Source of the DNA: Pseudomonadota bacterium
Lineage (GTDB): Bacteria; Pseudomonadota; Gammaproteobacteria; Burkholderiales; Burkholderiaceae_C
Assembly: GCA_022566735.1 (NCBI GenBank)
Contig: JADFIG010000007.1
Span: forward strand, 78,711-142,710
Length of the DNA stretch: 64,000 bases
Direction of reading: 5' to 3'
The position numbers and the translations under genes are program-made. The notes beneath the pieces are model-generated. The model saw only the letters and a program-made list of their open reading frames with translations. It did not search any database and was not told where the DNA came from. Shown one piece after another: positions 56,427 to 64,000 of the stretch; position 1 is the stretch's first letter; every line of letters begins with the position of its first letter.

Positions 56427-57680
56427 ATGAGCTGGGACCCCTGGATGAGCTATGCCCTGGACTGGGCCAACCTGTTGCTGCGCTGGGCGCATGTCATCAC
56501 GGCCATCGCCTGGGTGGGGGCCTCGTTCTATTTCGTCTGGCTGGACAACTCGCTGACCCCGCCCGAAGACGCCGCGTTGCGCGACAAGGGCGTGGGCGGC
56601 GAGCTGTGGGCCGTGCACGGCGGCGGCTTCTACCACCCGCAGAAGTACCTGGGGGCGCCGCCCCGGCTGCCCGCCCACCTGCACTGGTTCTACTGGGAGA
56701 GCTACGCGACCTGGCTGACGGGCTTCGGCCTGTTCACGGTGCTCTACCTGTTCCAGGCCGGCACCTTCCTGGTGGACAAGACCGTGCACGACTGGTCGCC
56801 GCTGGCGGCCGCGGGCACGGCCCTGGGTTTCCTGGCCGGCTTCTGGCTGGCCTATGACCTGATCTGCCGCAGCCTGGGGCGCCGCCGCTGGCTGGGCGTG
56901 TCGGGGGATGCCTGGGTGGGGGCCGCGGTGTTCGCCGTCGTCGTGGCGGGGGCGTGGCTGGCCTGCCAGCTTTTTGCCGGGCGGGCGGCCTTCCTGCTGG
57001 TGGGCGCCATGATCGCCACGGCCATGAGCGCCAACGTGTTCTTCTGGATCATCCCCGGGCAGCGCCAGGTGGTGGCGGCCCTGCGCGCCGGCCAGCCGGT
57101 CGACCCGGTGCACGGCCAGCGCGGCAAGCAGCGCAGCGTGCACAACACCTACTTCGTGTTGCCGGTGCTGGTGGCCATGCTCAGCAACCACCACGCCTGG
57201 CTCACCGGGGCGCCGCACAACTGGCTGGTGCTGGTGCTGATGATGCTGGGGGCCGCCCTGGTGCGCCAGTTCTTCGTGGCCCGGCACAAGACGGCGGTGG
57301 CCGGCCGGCCCGCGCCCTGGCGCTGGTTGCTGGCCGGGCTGCTGCCGCCCCTGGCGGTGCTGCTGTGGCTGGCGCCGACACCCACGACCGCGCCCCCGTC
57401 GGTGGCCCAGGCCGGAGAGACCCCCGCGAAGACCGCCGCGCAGTTGGAGGCCCGCGCGCAGGCCATCGTGGCGCAGCGCTGCGTGCTCTGCCACAACGCC
57501 CGGCTGGCCCACAAGGGCGTGCGCCTGGATGCGCCCGAGGCCGTGCGCACCCACGCCCAGGCCATCTACCAGCAGGCGGTGGTGCTGCAGGCCATGCCCC
57601 TGAACAACGCCACCCAGATCACGGCCGACGAGCGCGCGGCGCTGGGGCGCTGGTTCCAGGCCGGCGTGGTGGCGCCCTGA
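56427..57680 (+). CDS. puuD: Membrane-bound urate hydroxylase PuuD with cytochrome c tail
   Basis: A 417-residue integral membrane urate-oxidising enzyme. About eight hydrophobic helices (residues 12-310) form the DUF989 urate-oxidase domain, with HGGGFYHPQKYLG and HWFYWESYATW motifs. A C-terminal cytochrome c domain carries CVLCH at 352-356. Family knowledge: it passes electrons from urate to the respiratory chain instead of making hydrogen peroxide. It pairs with uraH and the upstream xdh genes. Confidence 0.93.
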   Translation: MSWDPWMSYALDWANLLLRWAHVITAIAWVGASFYFVWLDNSLTPPEDAALRDKGVGGELWAVHGGGFYHPQKYLGAPPRLPAHLHWFYWESYATWLTGFGLFTVLYLFQAGTFLVDKTVHDWSPLAAAGTALGFLAGFWLAYDLICRSLGRRRWLGVSGDAWVGAAVFAVVVAGAWLACQLFAGRAAFLLVGAMIATAMSANVFFWIIPGQRQVVAALRAGQPVDPVHGQRGKQRSVHNTYFVLPVLVAMLSNHHAWLTGAPHNWLVLVLMMLGAALVRQFFVARHKTAVAGRPAPWRWLLAGLLPPLAVLLWLAPTPTTAPPSVAQAGETPAKTAAQLEARAQAIVAQRCVLCHNARLAHKGVRLDAPEAVRTHAQAIYQQAVVLQAMPLNNATQITADERAALGRWFQAGVVAP

Positions 57681-57695
57681 ACAGCGGACGCCGGC

Positions 57696-58187
57696 TCACA
57701 CCGGCAAGGCCGTGCGGTCCACCACCCGGCGCAGCACGAAGCTGGTGTGCACGCCGGTCACGCCCTTGATCTGGGTGATCTGGTTGAGCAGCAGGTGCTG
57801 GTAGGCGTCCATGTCGCGCACCACCACCTTGAGCTGGTAGTCGGCCGCCTGGCCGGTGATGAGCAGGCACTCCAGCACCTCGGGGATGTCGCGGATGACG
57901 GCCTCCAGCGCGGCGAAGCGGTCGGGGGTGTGCTTGTCCATGGAGATGCCGATCAGCGCCATCAGCGACAGGCCCAGCTTGCGCGCGTCCAGCAGGGCGC
58001 GGTAGCCGGCGATGATGCCGGCCTCCTCCAGCGTGCGCACGCGCCGCAGGCAGGGGGAGGGCGACAGGCCGATGCGCTCGGCCAGCTCCTGGTTGCTGAT
58101 GCGGCCGTCTTGCTGCAGGGCGGCGAGGATCTGCCGGTCGTAACGGTCGAGTTCTCGGTCGAGTTCGTGGCTGGTTTCTTGCGTCAT
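57696..58187 (-). CDS. Lrp/AsnC-family transcriptional regulator
   Basis: A 163-residue feast/famine regulator. The N-terminal helix-turn-helix covers about residues 14-60 (DRQILAALQQDGRISNQELAERIGLSPSPCLRRV) as landmarks, followed by the RAM ligand-binding domain ending near TSFVLRRVV. It is divergent from the long leuA, sharing a 131-base intergenic region with an inverted repeat, so control of leuA in response to an amino acid is likely. It converges on puuD with 15 bases between stops. Confidence 0.92.
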   Translation of the reverse strand: MTQETSHELDRELDRYDRQILAALQQDGRISNQELAERIGLSPSPCLRRVRTLEEAGIIAGYRALLDARKLGLSLMALIGISMDKHTPDRFAALEAVIRDIPEVLECLLITGQAADYQLKVVVRDMDAYQHLLLNQITQIKGVTGVHTSFVLRRVVDRTALPV

Positions 58188-58215
58188 GCTGAGAAATGCG
58201 TTTTCGCGCAATGTT

Positions 58216-58253
58216 CTGCCAATGTGGTGGCAATTCTGGCATGAGATTGGCAG
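58216..58253. promoter_or_regulatory. Inverted repeat between lrp and leuA, candidate regulator site
   Basis: CTGCCAAT (58216-58223) and ATTGGCAG (58246-58253) form a perfect 8-bp inverted repeat with centres 30 bp apart, about three helix turns. The spacing suits cooperative binding by an Lrp-type multimer. Confidence 0.5.
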
Positions 58254-58318
58254 CATCTGCGGGGGTGTGCAGCGCACAATGTCTCTCATCCCCACCAGAT
58301 CTGCCCGAGGCCCCCGCC

Positions 58319-60022
58319 ATGCTCGCCCACCCCGCCCAGAAATACACCGCCTTCCCGCCCGTGGGCTTGAAAGACCGCAGCTGGCCCGACCAGGTCATCG
58401 CCAAGGCCCCCATCTGGATGAGCACCGACCTGCGCGACGGCAACCAGTCGCTCTTCGAGCCCATGAACGGCGAGAAGAAGCTGCGCATGTTCCAGACGCT
58501 GTGCGCCATCGGTTTCAAGGAGATCGAGGTGGCCTTCCCCTCGGCCTCGGACACCGACTTCAACTTCGTGCGCAAGCTCATCGAGGAAGACCTGATCCCC
58601 GCAGACGTCACCATCGAGGTGCTGACCCAGGCGCGCGAGCACCTGATCCGCCGCACGATGGACTCGGTGCGGGGCGCCAGGAAGGCCATCGTCCACGTCT
58701 ACAACGCCACCTCCAAGCCCTTCCGCGACATCGTCTTCCACATGAGCCGCGACGAGGTGCGCGAGATGGCCGTGGCGGGTGTGAAGCTGGTGCGCGAGAT
58801 CGCGGCCACCATGCCCGAGACCGAGGTCACCCTGGAGTACAGCCCCGAGACCTTCACCGGCACGGAACTCGATTTCGCTCTGGAGGTGTGCGACGCCGTC
58901 ACCGCCGCCTGGGGCGCCACGCCCGAGCGCAAGGTCATCCTCAACCTGCCGACCACGGTGGAGCTGACCACGCCCAACGTCTACGCCGACCAGATCGAGT
59001 GGATGCACCGGAACCTGGCGCGCCGCGACAGCGTCATCCTCAGCCTCCATCCGCACAACGACCGAGGCACCGCCGTGGCCGCCGCCGAGCAGGGCCTGAT
59101 GGCCGGCGCCGACCGGGTGGAGGGCTGCCTCTTCGGCAATGGCGAGCGCACCGGCAACGTCGACATCGTGACCCTGGCCCTGAACCTGTACACCCAGGGC
59201 GTGCACCCGGGCCTGGACTTCTCCGACATCAACGCCGTGGTGCGCACGGCCGAGCATTGCACGCAGCTGCCCGTTCACCCTCGTCACCCGTATGCGGGCG
59301 ACCTGGTCTTCACCGCCTTCTCCGGCTCCCACCAGGACGCCATCAAGAAGGGCTTCGCCGCCCGCAACCCACGAGGTGACGAGGCCGGCGAGCGGTGGAA
59401 CGTGCCCTACCTGCCCATCGACCCGGCCGATCTGGGCCGCAGCTACGACTCCGTGATCCGGGTCAACAGCCAGTCGGGCAAGGGCGGGGTGGCCTATTTG
59501 CTGGAGACCGACTTCGGCGTGGTCATGCCCCGGCGCATGCAGATCGAGTTTTCGGCGGTGGTGCAGCAGGTCACCGATGCGCAGGGCGGCGAGCTGAGCT
59601 CGGCCGACATCTGGCGCATCTTCGCGGACACCTATGTGGCGCCGCAGGCTGCAGCCGCGCAAGGCCTGGCCTACCGCGGCCACCACCTGGTCGAGCAGGA
59701 CGGCGGCCAGACCATCGCGCTGACGGTGGCCATCGACGGTCAGGAGCGCGTGCTGACCGGGCACGGCAACGGCCCCATCCACGCGGCGGTGCAGGCCTTC
59801 GCCTCGGCGGGCATCGCGGTGGAGGTGCACCACTACGAGGAGCGCTCGATGGCCTGCGCGCCAGGCCGGGAAGACAGCGACGGCAGCGCCCAGGCTTGCG
59901 CCATCGTCGAGGTGGCGAGCGGCGGGCGCCCCACATTTGGCGTGGGCGTCGATGCGAACATCGTGACGGCCTCCCTGCAGGCCTTGTGCAACGGGGTGCG
60001 CCGCGCGCGCCAGGGCGCCTGA
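58319..60022 (+). CDS. leuA: 2-isopropylmalate synthase, long LeuA type
   Basis: A 567-residue enzyme of the longer LeuA class found in actinobacteria, fungi and many proteobacteria. The barrel motif is [11 protein letters not shown], metal histidines occur in [13 protein letters not shown], and [13 protein letters not shown] is class-specific. The C-terminal LeuA dimer domain carries a Gly/Ala-rich regulatory region. It is only distantly related to the short LeuA at 2651-4192. The start ATG 58319 follows family length. It sits inside the purine island with its own divergent Lrp regulator. Confidence 0.93.
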   Translation: MLAHPAQKYTAFPPVGLKDRSWPDQVIAKAPIWMSTDLRDGNQSLFEPMNGEKKLRMFQTLCAIGFKEIEVAFPSASDTDFNFVRKLIEEDLIPADVTIEVLTQAREHLIRRTMDSVRGARKAIVHVYNATSKPFRDIVFHMSRDEVREMAVAGVKLVREIAATMPETEVTLEYSPETFTGTELDFALEVCDAVTAAWGATPERKVILNLPTTVELTTPNVYADQIEWMHRNLARRDSVILSLHPHNDRGTAVAAAEQGLMAGADRVEGCLFGNGERTGNVDIVTLALNLYTQGVHPGLDFSDINAVVRTAEHCTQLPVHPRHPYAGDLVFTAFSGSHQDAIKKGFAARNPRGDEAGERWNVPYLPIDPADLGRSYDSVIRVNSQSGKGGVAYLLETDFGVVMPRRMQIEFSAVVQQVTDAQGGELSSADIWRIFADTYVAPQAAAAQGLAYRGHHLVEQDGGQTIALTVAIDGQERVLTGHGNGPIHAAVQAFASAGIAVEVHHYEERSMACAPGREDSDGSAQACAIVEVASGGRPTFGVGVDANIVTASLQALCNGVRRARQGA

Positions 60023-60096
60023 AGCCGGCCCGGGGGGGCGTGGCGGGCGAGCCACCGAGCTTGGGGCTCCGCCCGCGCCCCTTTGTGCTGCACGCT

Positions 60097-60285
60097 CCGA
60101 GCTTTGAGCTCGGTGAACGGAGCTCCGAACCCCGTGCGTGCACCTTTGAGGTGCATGTGCCGAGCAAAAAGCTCGGTGCGTGCGGCTGAAAGCTCGGTGC
60201 GTGATGCTGGATGGTGCATGCGCCGAGCCCAACGCTCGGGCGGCCGAGCCCGGCGCTCGGGCGGCCGAGCCCGGCGCTCGGGCGA
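60097..60285. repeat. Array of CCGAGC/GCTCGG hairpins between leuA and xdhC
   Basis: The 290-base gap 60023-60312 contains no gene. It holds a row of small perfect hairpins: CCGAGCT-TTG-AGCTCGG (60097-60113), CGGAGCTCCG (60118-60127), TGCACCT-TTG-AGGTGCA (60139-60155), CCGAGC-AAAAA-GCTCGG (60160-60176), and three consecutive 21-bp units starting at 60223, 60244 and 60265, each CCGAGC-5 bases-GCTCGG. Stems stay constant while loops change (TTG, AAAAA, CCAAC, CCGGC). Confidence 0.85.
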
Positions 60286-60312
60286 TGCACCACCGTGCTG
60301 CGCGGGCCAGGC

Positions 60313-61245
60313 TCAGGACGGCGTGCGCTGCAGCAGTTGCGCCACGGCCGAGATGGCGATGACGGCGGGCTCCTTGCCGGCCAGGTCGGGCAAGCCGATG
60401 GGGCAGGCCAGGCGGGCGAGGGCCGCGTCGGCATGGCCCATCCCGCGCAGGCGGCGCTCGAAGGTGGCCCGCTTGGTCCGCGAGCCGATCATGCCGAGGA
60501 AGGCGAAGTCGCCGCGCTGCAGGATGGCGTGGACGATGCGCAAGTCCAGGTCGTGGCGGTGGGTGAGCACGAGGTGGCAGGCGCCCGCGGGGGCGTCGCG
60601 CACCTCGGCCTCGGCGGCGTCGCTGGGCAGGAAGCGGATGTGCCCGGGCAGGGCGGCCAGGGCTTCGGGGCTGGGCAGGCCGGTGCGGTCGCTCGTCTGG
60701 GTGTCGCTCATGTGGGTGTCGCCGGGCGCGGGGCGCTCGTCGATCCAGCGCACGCTGCAATCGACGTCGGCCAGCAGCCGCGCGATGGCCTGGCCGACGT
60801 GGCCGGCGCCATGCAGCTCCAGGTGGAAGCGCGGCGCAGGCAGGGCCCAGGCGGCCAGGGTGGCGTCGTCCAGCGGCGCGAAGCCCAGGCACACGCTGCC
60901 GCCGCAGCACTGGCCCAGGGAGGGGCCCAGGGCGAAGGTCTGCGTCCACGGCTGCAACCTCGGCGATGTGGGCTCGGCCCCGGGCTGCGCCCCGCCGAGG
61001 GCGTCCGCCAGCGCCTGCCGCGCCAGGGCGATGGCCTGCCATTCCAGGTGGCCGCCGCCCACCGTCCCTTCCACCTTGCCTTCCAGCTTGCCGTCCACCC
61101 AGTCCGGGGCCGCCACCAGCATGCGCGTGCCTGCCTCGCGGGGCGTGGAGCCGCGGATGGCCTGCACCTCGACCACGATGGCCGGCACACCGGCGGCCCG
61201 CCAGGCCAGGGCGGTGTCGCGCAGGTTGCGGGCGCTCAGGTGCAT
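60313..61245 (-). CDS. xdhC: Xanthine dehydrogenase accessory protein XdhC
   Basis: A 310-residue chaperone that binds molybdenum cofactor, promotes its sulfuration and inserts it into XdhB. It has the XdhC/CoxI N-domain (AIVVEVQAIRGSTPREAGTRM as landmarks), the GQCCGGSVCL cysteine motif and a C-terminal Rossmann domain (LHGAGHVGQAIARLL, GMIGSRTKRATFERRL). The start ATG 61245 overlaps the xdhB stop by 10 bases, so the two are coupled. It ends at the hairpin array. Confidence 0.92.
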   Translation of the reverse strand: MHLSARNLRDTALAWRAAGVPAIVVEVQAIRGSTPREAGTRMLVAAPDWVDGKLEGKVEGTVGGGHLEWQAIALARQALADALGGAQPGAEPTSPRLQPWTQTFALGPSLGQCCGGSVCLGFAPLDDATLAAWALPAPRFHLELHGAGHVGQAIARLLADVDCSVRWIDERPAPGDTHMSDTQTSDRTGLPSPEALAALPGHIRFLPSDAAEAEVRDAPAGACHLVLTHRHDLDLRIVHAILQRGDFAFLGMIGSRTKRATFERRLRGMGHADAALARLACPIGLPDLAGKEPAVIAISAVAQLLQRTPS

Positions 61246-63701
61246 GTGCGCTCCGCCGCCCTGACCGCGTTCAGCGCGTCCAGCACGGCCTCGGGCGTGG
61301 CCGGTGCGCGCAAGGGCGGGCGGCAGCGCGGCGCCCCCGCCAAGGCGATGGCGTCGCGGATGGCCAGGAAGACCGAGAAGGCCAGCAGCAGCGGCGGCTC
61401 GCCCACGGCCTTGGAGCGGTGCACGGTGTCTTCGGCGTTGGCGTTGTCGAACAGGCGCACGCGGAAGTCGGCGGGGCAGTCGCTGGCGGTGGGGATCTTG
61501 TAGGTCGAGGGCGCGTGCGTCAGCAGCCGGCCCGTCTGCGGGTGCCAGACCAGCTCCTCGCTGGTCAGCCAGCCCATGCCCTGCACGAAGCCGCCTTCGA
61601 TCTGGCCGATGTCCAGCGCCGGGTTGAGCGAGCGGCCGACGTCGTGCAGCAGGTCGGCGCGCAGCACCTTGGTCTCGCCCGTGAGCGTGTCCACCACCAC
61701 CTCGCTGACGGCGGCGCCGTAGGCGAAATAGTAGAAGGGACGGCCCTGCAGGGTCTGGCGGTCCCAGTGCAGCCTGGGCGTGGCGTAGAAGCCGTCGGAC
61801 CACAGTTGCACGCGCGCCAGGTAGGCGTCGGCGACCACGTCGTCGAAACGCAGCGTCTGCGCCGTGCCGGGCAGCGCGACCTGGCCCGCGGCGAAGGCGA
61901 TGCCTTCGGCGGCCACGCCATGGCGCTGGGCCAGGAACTGCGCCAGGCGCTGGCGGACCTGGCGGGCGGCGTCGGCGGCGGCCTGGCCGTTGAGGTCCGA
62001 GCCGGTGGAGGCCGCCGTGGCCGAGGTGTTGGGCACCTTGTCGGTGTCGGTGGCGGTCACGCGCACGCGCGCCAGGTCCACGCCCAGGGTCTGGGCCACG
62101 ACCTGGGCGACCTTGGTGTGCAGGCCCTGGCCCATCTCGGTGCCGCCGTGGTTGACCAGGACGCTGCCGTCGGCATGGACATGGACCAGCGCGCCGGCCT
62201 GGTTGAGGTGCACCACGTTGAAGGAGATGCCGAACTTGACCGGCGTGAGCGCCAGGCCCTTCTTGAGCACGGGGCTGGCGGCGTTGAAGTCGGCGATGGC
62301 CTGGCGGCGTTCGCGGTAGCCGCTGCTGGCCACGAGTTCGCCGATGAGCGGGCGCAGCACGTTGTCGTCGACGCGCTGGCCGTAGGGGGTGGTGTCGCGT
62401 TCGCCGCTGCCGTCACCGGTGCTGTCATCGGCGCCATAGAGGTTGACCAGGCGCACGTCCAGCGGGTCGCGGCCCAGGTGGCGGGCGATGTCGTCCAGCG
62501 CCAGCTCGATGGCCAGGGCGCCTTGCGGGCCGCCGAAGCCGCGGAAGGCGGTGTTGCTTTGCGTGTGCGTGCGTGCGCAGTGGCCGGCCATGGCCACGTG
62601 GGGCAGCCAGTAGGCGTTGTCGAAGTGGCACAGGGCGCGGGTCATGACCGGGGCGGAGAGGTCGGCCGAGAAGCCGGCGCGCGACACCATCTCGATGCGC
62701 GCGCCCAGCACGCGGCCTGCGTCGTCGAAGCCGGTCTCCCAGTCGTGCACGAAGCAGTGGCGCCGCCCGGTGACCATGAAGTCGTCGTCGCGGTCCAGGC
62801 GCAGCTTGACGGGGCGCTGCAGGCGCTGCGCGGCCACGGCGGCCACGCAGGCGAACAGGGCCGACTGCGACTCCTTGCCGCCAAAGCCCCCGCCCATGCG
62901 CCGGCACAGCACCTGCACCCGGTGGCTGGCCACGCCCAGGGCGTGGGCCACGGCGTGCTGCATCTCGCTGGGGTGCTGGGTGGAGCAATGCACCCGCATG
63001 CCGCCGCCTTCCTGCGGGATGGCGTAGGAGATCTGGCCTTCCAGGTAGAACTGCTCCTGGCCGCCCACGTAGAACGAGGACTTCAGGCGGTGCGGCGCCT
63101 CGTCCATGGCGCGGCGCGCGCCGCCTTCATTCGTGCTGCGCGCCAGGTGCATGGGCGGCAGCACGTACTGGCCCAGCTCATGCGCCTGCTGGGGCGTGAG
63201 CACGGGCGGCTCGGCCGTGATGTCGGCCGCCGCCTTGGCCTGGGCCGCAGCCAGACGCGCCGCCTCGCGGCTTTCGGCGATCACGGCGAACAGCGGCTGG
63301 CCCAGGTAGCGGATCTCGCCGCTGCACAGGATGGGGTCGTCGTGGATGATGGAGCCGCAGTCGTTGACGCCGGGAATGTCCTCGCCGGTGAGCACGGCCA
63401 CCACGCCGGGCATGGCGCGGATGGCATCCAGCCTGAGCGCATTGAGCCGGCCATTGGCCACGGGAGACAGGCCCAGCGCGCAGTGCAGCGTGCCGTCCAG
63501 CTCGGGCAGGTCATCGATGTAGGCGGCCTCGCCGGCCACATGCAGATGGGCCGATTCATGCGGGCGGCTGATGCCCACGCGCTGGCCCTGGGTGTGGGCG
63601 CCGGCCTCGGCACGCTCGTCCACGCGGAAGGCGGCGTTCTTCAGGTAATGCGCAAAGGCCTCGGACGAGTGCAGCAGGGAAGGGTCGATGGGGCGGTTCA
63701 T
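61236..63701 (-). CDS. xdhB: Xanthine dehydrogenase molybdopterin-binding subunit
   Basis: An 821-residue catalytic subunit that oxidises hypoxanthine and xanthine to urate. It shows GEAAYIDDLPE near the start, the RMGGGFGGKES cofactor motif (around residue 270), TAFRGFGGPQG and the C-terminal KAVGEPPLLLA with the catalytic Glu. Length and order match bacterial XdhB. xdhA ends one base upstream of its ATG and xdhC overlaps its end; the three form one operon feeding PuuD. Confidence 0.95.
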   Translation of the reverse strand: MNRPIDPSLLHSSEAFAHYLKNAAFRVDERAEAGAHTQGQRVGISRPHESAHLHVAGEAAYIDDLPELDGTLHCALGLSPVANGRLNALRLDAIRAMPGVVAVLTGEDIPGVNDCGSIIHDDPILCSGEIRYLGQPLFAVIAESREAARLAAAQAKAAADITAEPPVLTPQQAHELGQYVLPPMHLARSTNEGGARRAMDEAPHRLKSSFYVGGQEQFYLEGQISYAIPQEGGGMRVHCSTQHPSEMQHAVAHALGVASHRVQVLCRRMGGGFGGKESQSALFACVAAVAAQRLQRPVKLRLDRDDDFMVTGRRHCFVHDWETGFDDAGRVLGARIEMVSRAGFSADLSAPVMTRALCHFDNAYWLPHVAMAGHCARTHTQSNTAFRGFGGPQGALAIELALDDIARHLGRDPLDVRLVNLYGADDSTGDGSGERDTTPYGQRVDDNVLRPLIGELVASSGYRERRQAIADFNAASPVLKKGLALTPVKFGISFNVVHLNQAGALVHVHADGSVLVNHGGTEMGQGLHTKVAQVVAQTLGVDLARVRVTATDTDKVPNTSATAASTGSDLNGQAAADAARQVRQRLAQFLAQRHGVAAEGIAFAAGQVALPGTAQTLRFDDVVADAYLARVQLWSDGFYATPRLHWDRQTLQGRPFYYFAYGAAVSEVVVDTLTGETKVLRADLLHDVGRSLNPALDIGQIEGGFVQGMGWLTSEELVWHPQTGRLLTHAPSTYKIPTASDCPADFRVRLFDNANAEDTVHRSKAVGEPPLLLAFSVFLAIRDAIALAGAPRCRPPLRAPATPEAVLDALNAVRAAERTCT

Positions 63702-63702
63702 T

Positions 63703-64000
63703 TCAGGCTCCTTGGTGCACTGCGTGGGGCATCACGCTCCAGACGCTGGTGGCCTGCAGCGGCAGCGGCTGCTGCAGACGTGTCTCCAGCCACAGGCGCT
63801 GCAGCAGGTTCTGCGCCACCTTGAGCCGGTAGTCGGCGCTGGCGCGCATGTCGGACATGGGCTTGAAGTCCTGGGCCAGCGCGGCCTGGGCGGCCTTCAC
63901 TGCGGCCTGGTCCCAGGGCTGGCCCACGATGGCCGCCTCCGCCAGGGCCGCACGCTTGACCACGGCGGCCATGCCGCCAAAGGCCAGGCGGGCGGACTTC
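63703..64000 (-). CDS. xdhA: Xanthine dehydrogenase small subunit, 3' part only
   Basis: Only the last 98 codons lie in the window; the 5' part, with expected 2Fe-2S and FAD-binding domains, is beyond base 64000. The visible residues belong to the CO-dehydrogenase-flavoprotein C-terminal domain: SARLAFGGMAAVVKRA, then MSDMRASADYRLKVAQNLLQR. Its stop is followed after one base by the xdhB start. Confidence 0.9.
   Translation of the reverse strand, partial: KSARLAFGGMAAVVKRAALAEAAIVGQPWDQAAVKAAQAALAQDFKPMSDMRASADYRLKVAQNLLQRLWLETRLQQPLPLQATSVWSVMPHAVHQGA

Noticed and set aside
60223..60285. Three 21-bp tandem units considered as a CRISPR array
   Set aside because: There are no spacers between the units, the unit is itself palindromic, and no cas gene is in the window.
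60023..60434. Frames on both strands across the hairpin array giving repeated peptide units such as GRPSAGL
   Set aside because: The repetition reflects the 21-bp DNA unit; there is no ribosome site or conserved start, and the frame runs into xdhC antisense.

Overview
The window is about 64 kb of high-GC bacterial chromosome. It looks like a betaproteobacterium of the order Burkholderiales, probably from the Comamonadaceae/Sphaerotilaceae side. Reasons: an elongation factor P with arginine at position 32 lies next to its rhamnosyltransferase gene earP; the order trigger factor, clpP, clpX, lon follows a tRNA-Leu; etfB-etfA is followed by an acyl-CoA dehydrogenase; and urate is handled by membrane-bound PuuD. 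Nearly all of it is chromosomal core or ordinary accessory sequence. I see no insertion sequence, prophage, plasmid origin, rRNA or CRISPR array.

Layout. 1-4.2 kb: an MscS-type channel (cut by the window edge), phosphatidylserine decarboxylase (PSD-A type), phosphatidylserine synthase and LeuA, ending in a terminator. 4.3-8.8 kb: a penicillin-binding endopeptidase, an IclR regulator, a TIGR03790-like exported protein and a degenerate squalene/phytoene-synthase homologue. 8.8-13.3 kb: an RND efflux adaptor and permease behind a promoter overlapped by a perfect 18-bp palindrome. 13.4-19.7 kb: tRNA-Leu, tig, clpP, clpX, lon. 19.8-20.9 kb: a duplicated tRNA-Gly/tRNA-Cys cassette flanking an inverted tRNA-Leu. 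20.9-26.7 kb: murI, etfBA, acyl-CoA dehydrogenase and a nitronate monooxygenase-like protein. 26.7-29.3 kb: a LuxR-type response regulator and hybrid histidine kinase. 29.4-33.6 kb: an isolated ureD, a DUF1415 gene and a THI5/NMT1-type ABC importer. 33.7-42.2 kb: a second PS decarboxylase (PSD-B type), a haem-binding Tll0287-like protein, a pseudouridine synthase, efp, earP, uvrC, a lipoprotein, pgsA and an HU gene. 42.3-44.6 kb: tRNA-Val, ppiD, tRNA-His. 44.7-51.4 kb: a four-gene exporter (outer-membrane factor, HlyD-type adaptor, RbbA-like ABC protein, ABC-2 permease). 51.4-64 kb: a purine/urate catabolism island with an M20 peptidase, a UraD-AllC fusion, PuuE, UraH, PuuD and XdhA/B/C, interrupted by an Lrp regulator and a second LeuA.

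The purine island can be read as a pathway: XdhAB (with XdhC inserting the cofactor) makes urate, PuuD oxidises it, UraH and the UraD half of the fusion give allantoin, PuuE opens it to allantoate and the AllC half hydrolyses that. The membrane-lipid genes (two psd, pssA, pgsA) cover phosphatidylethanolamine and phosphatidylglycerol synthesis. I found no convincing wholly new system. The most unusual items are the UraD-AllC fusion inside the PuuD pathway, an ABC ATPase gene whose only sensible start is CTG, an array of CCGAGC/GCTCGG hairpins next to xdhC, the degenerate prenyl-synthase homologue, an altered M20 metal motif, the isolated ureD, and the paired psd and leuA paralogues.
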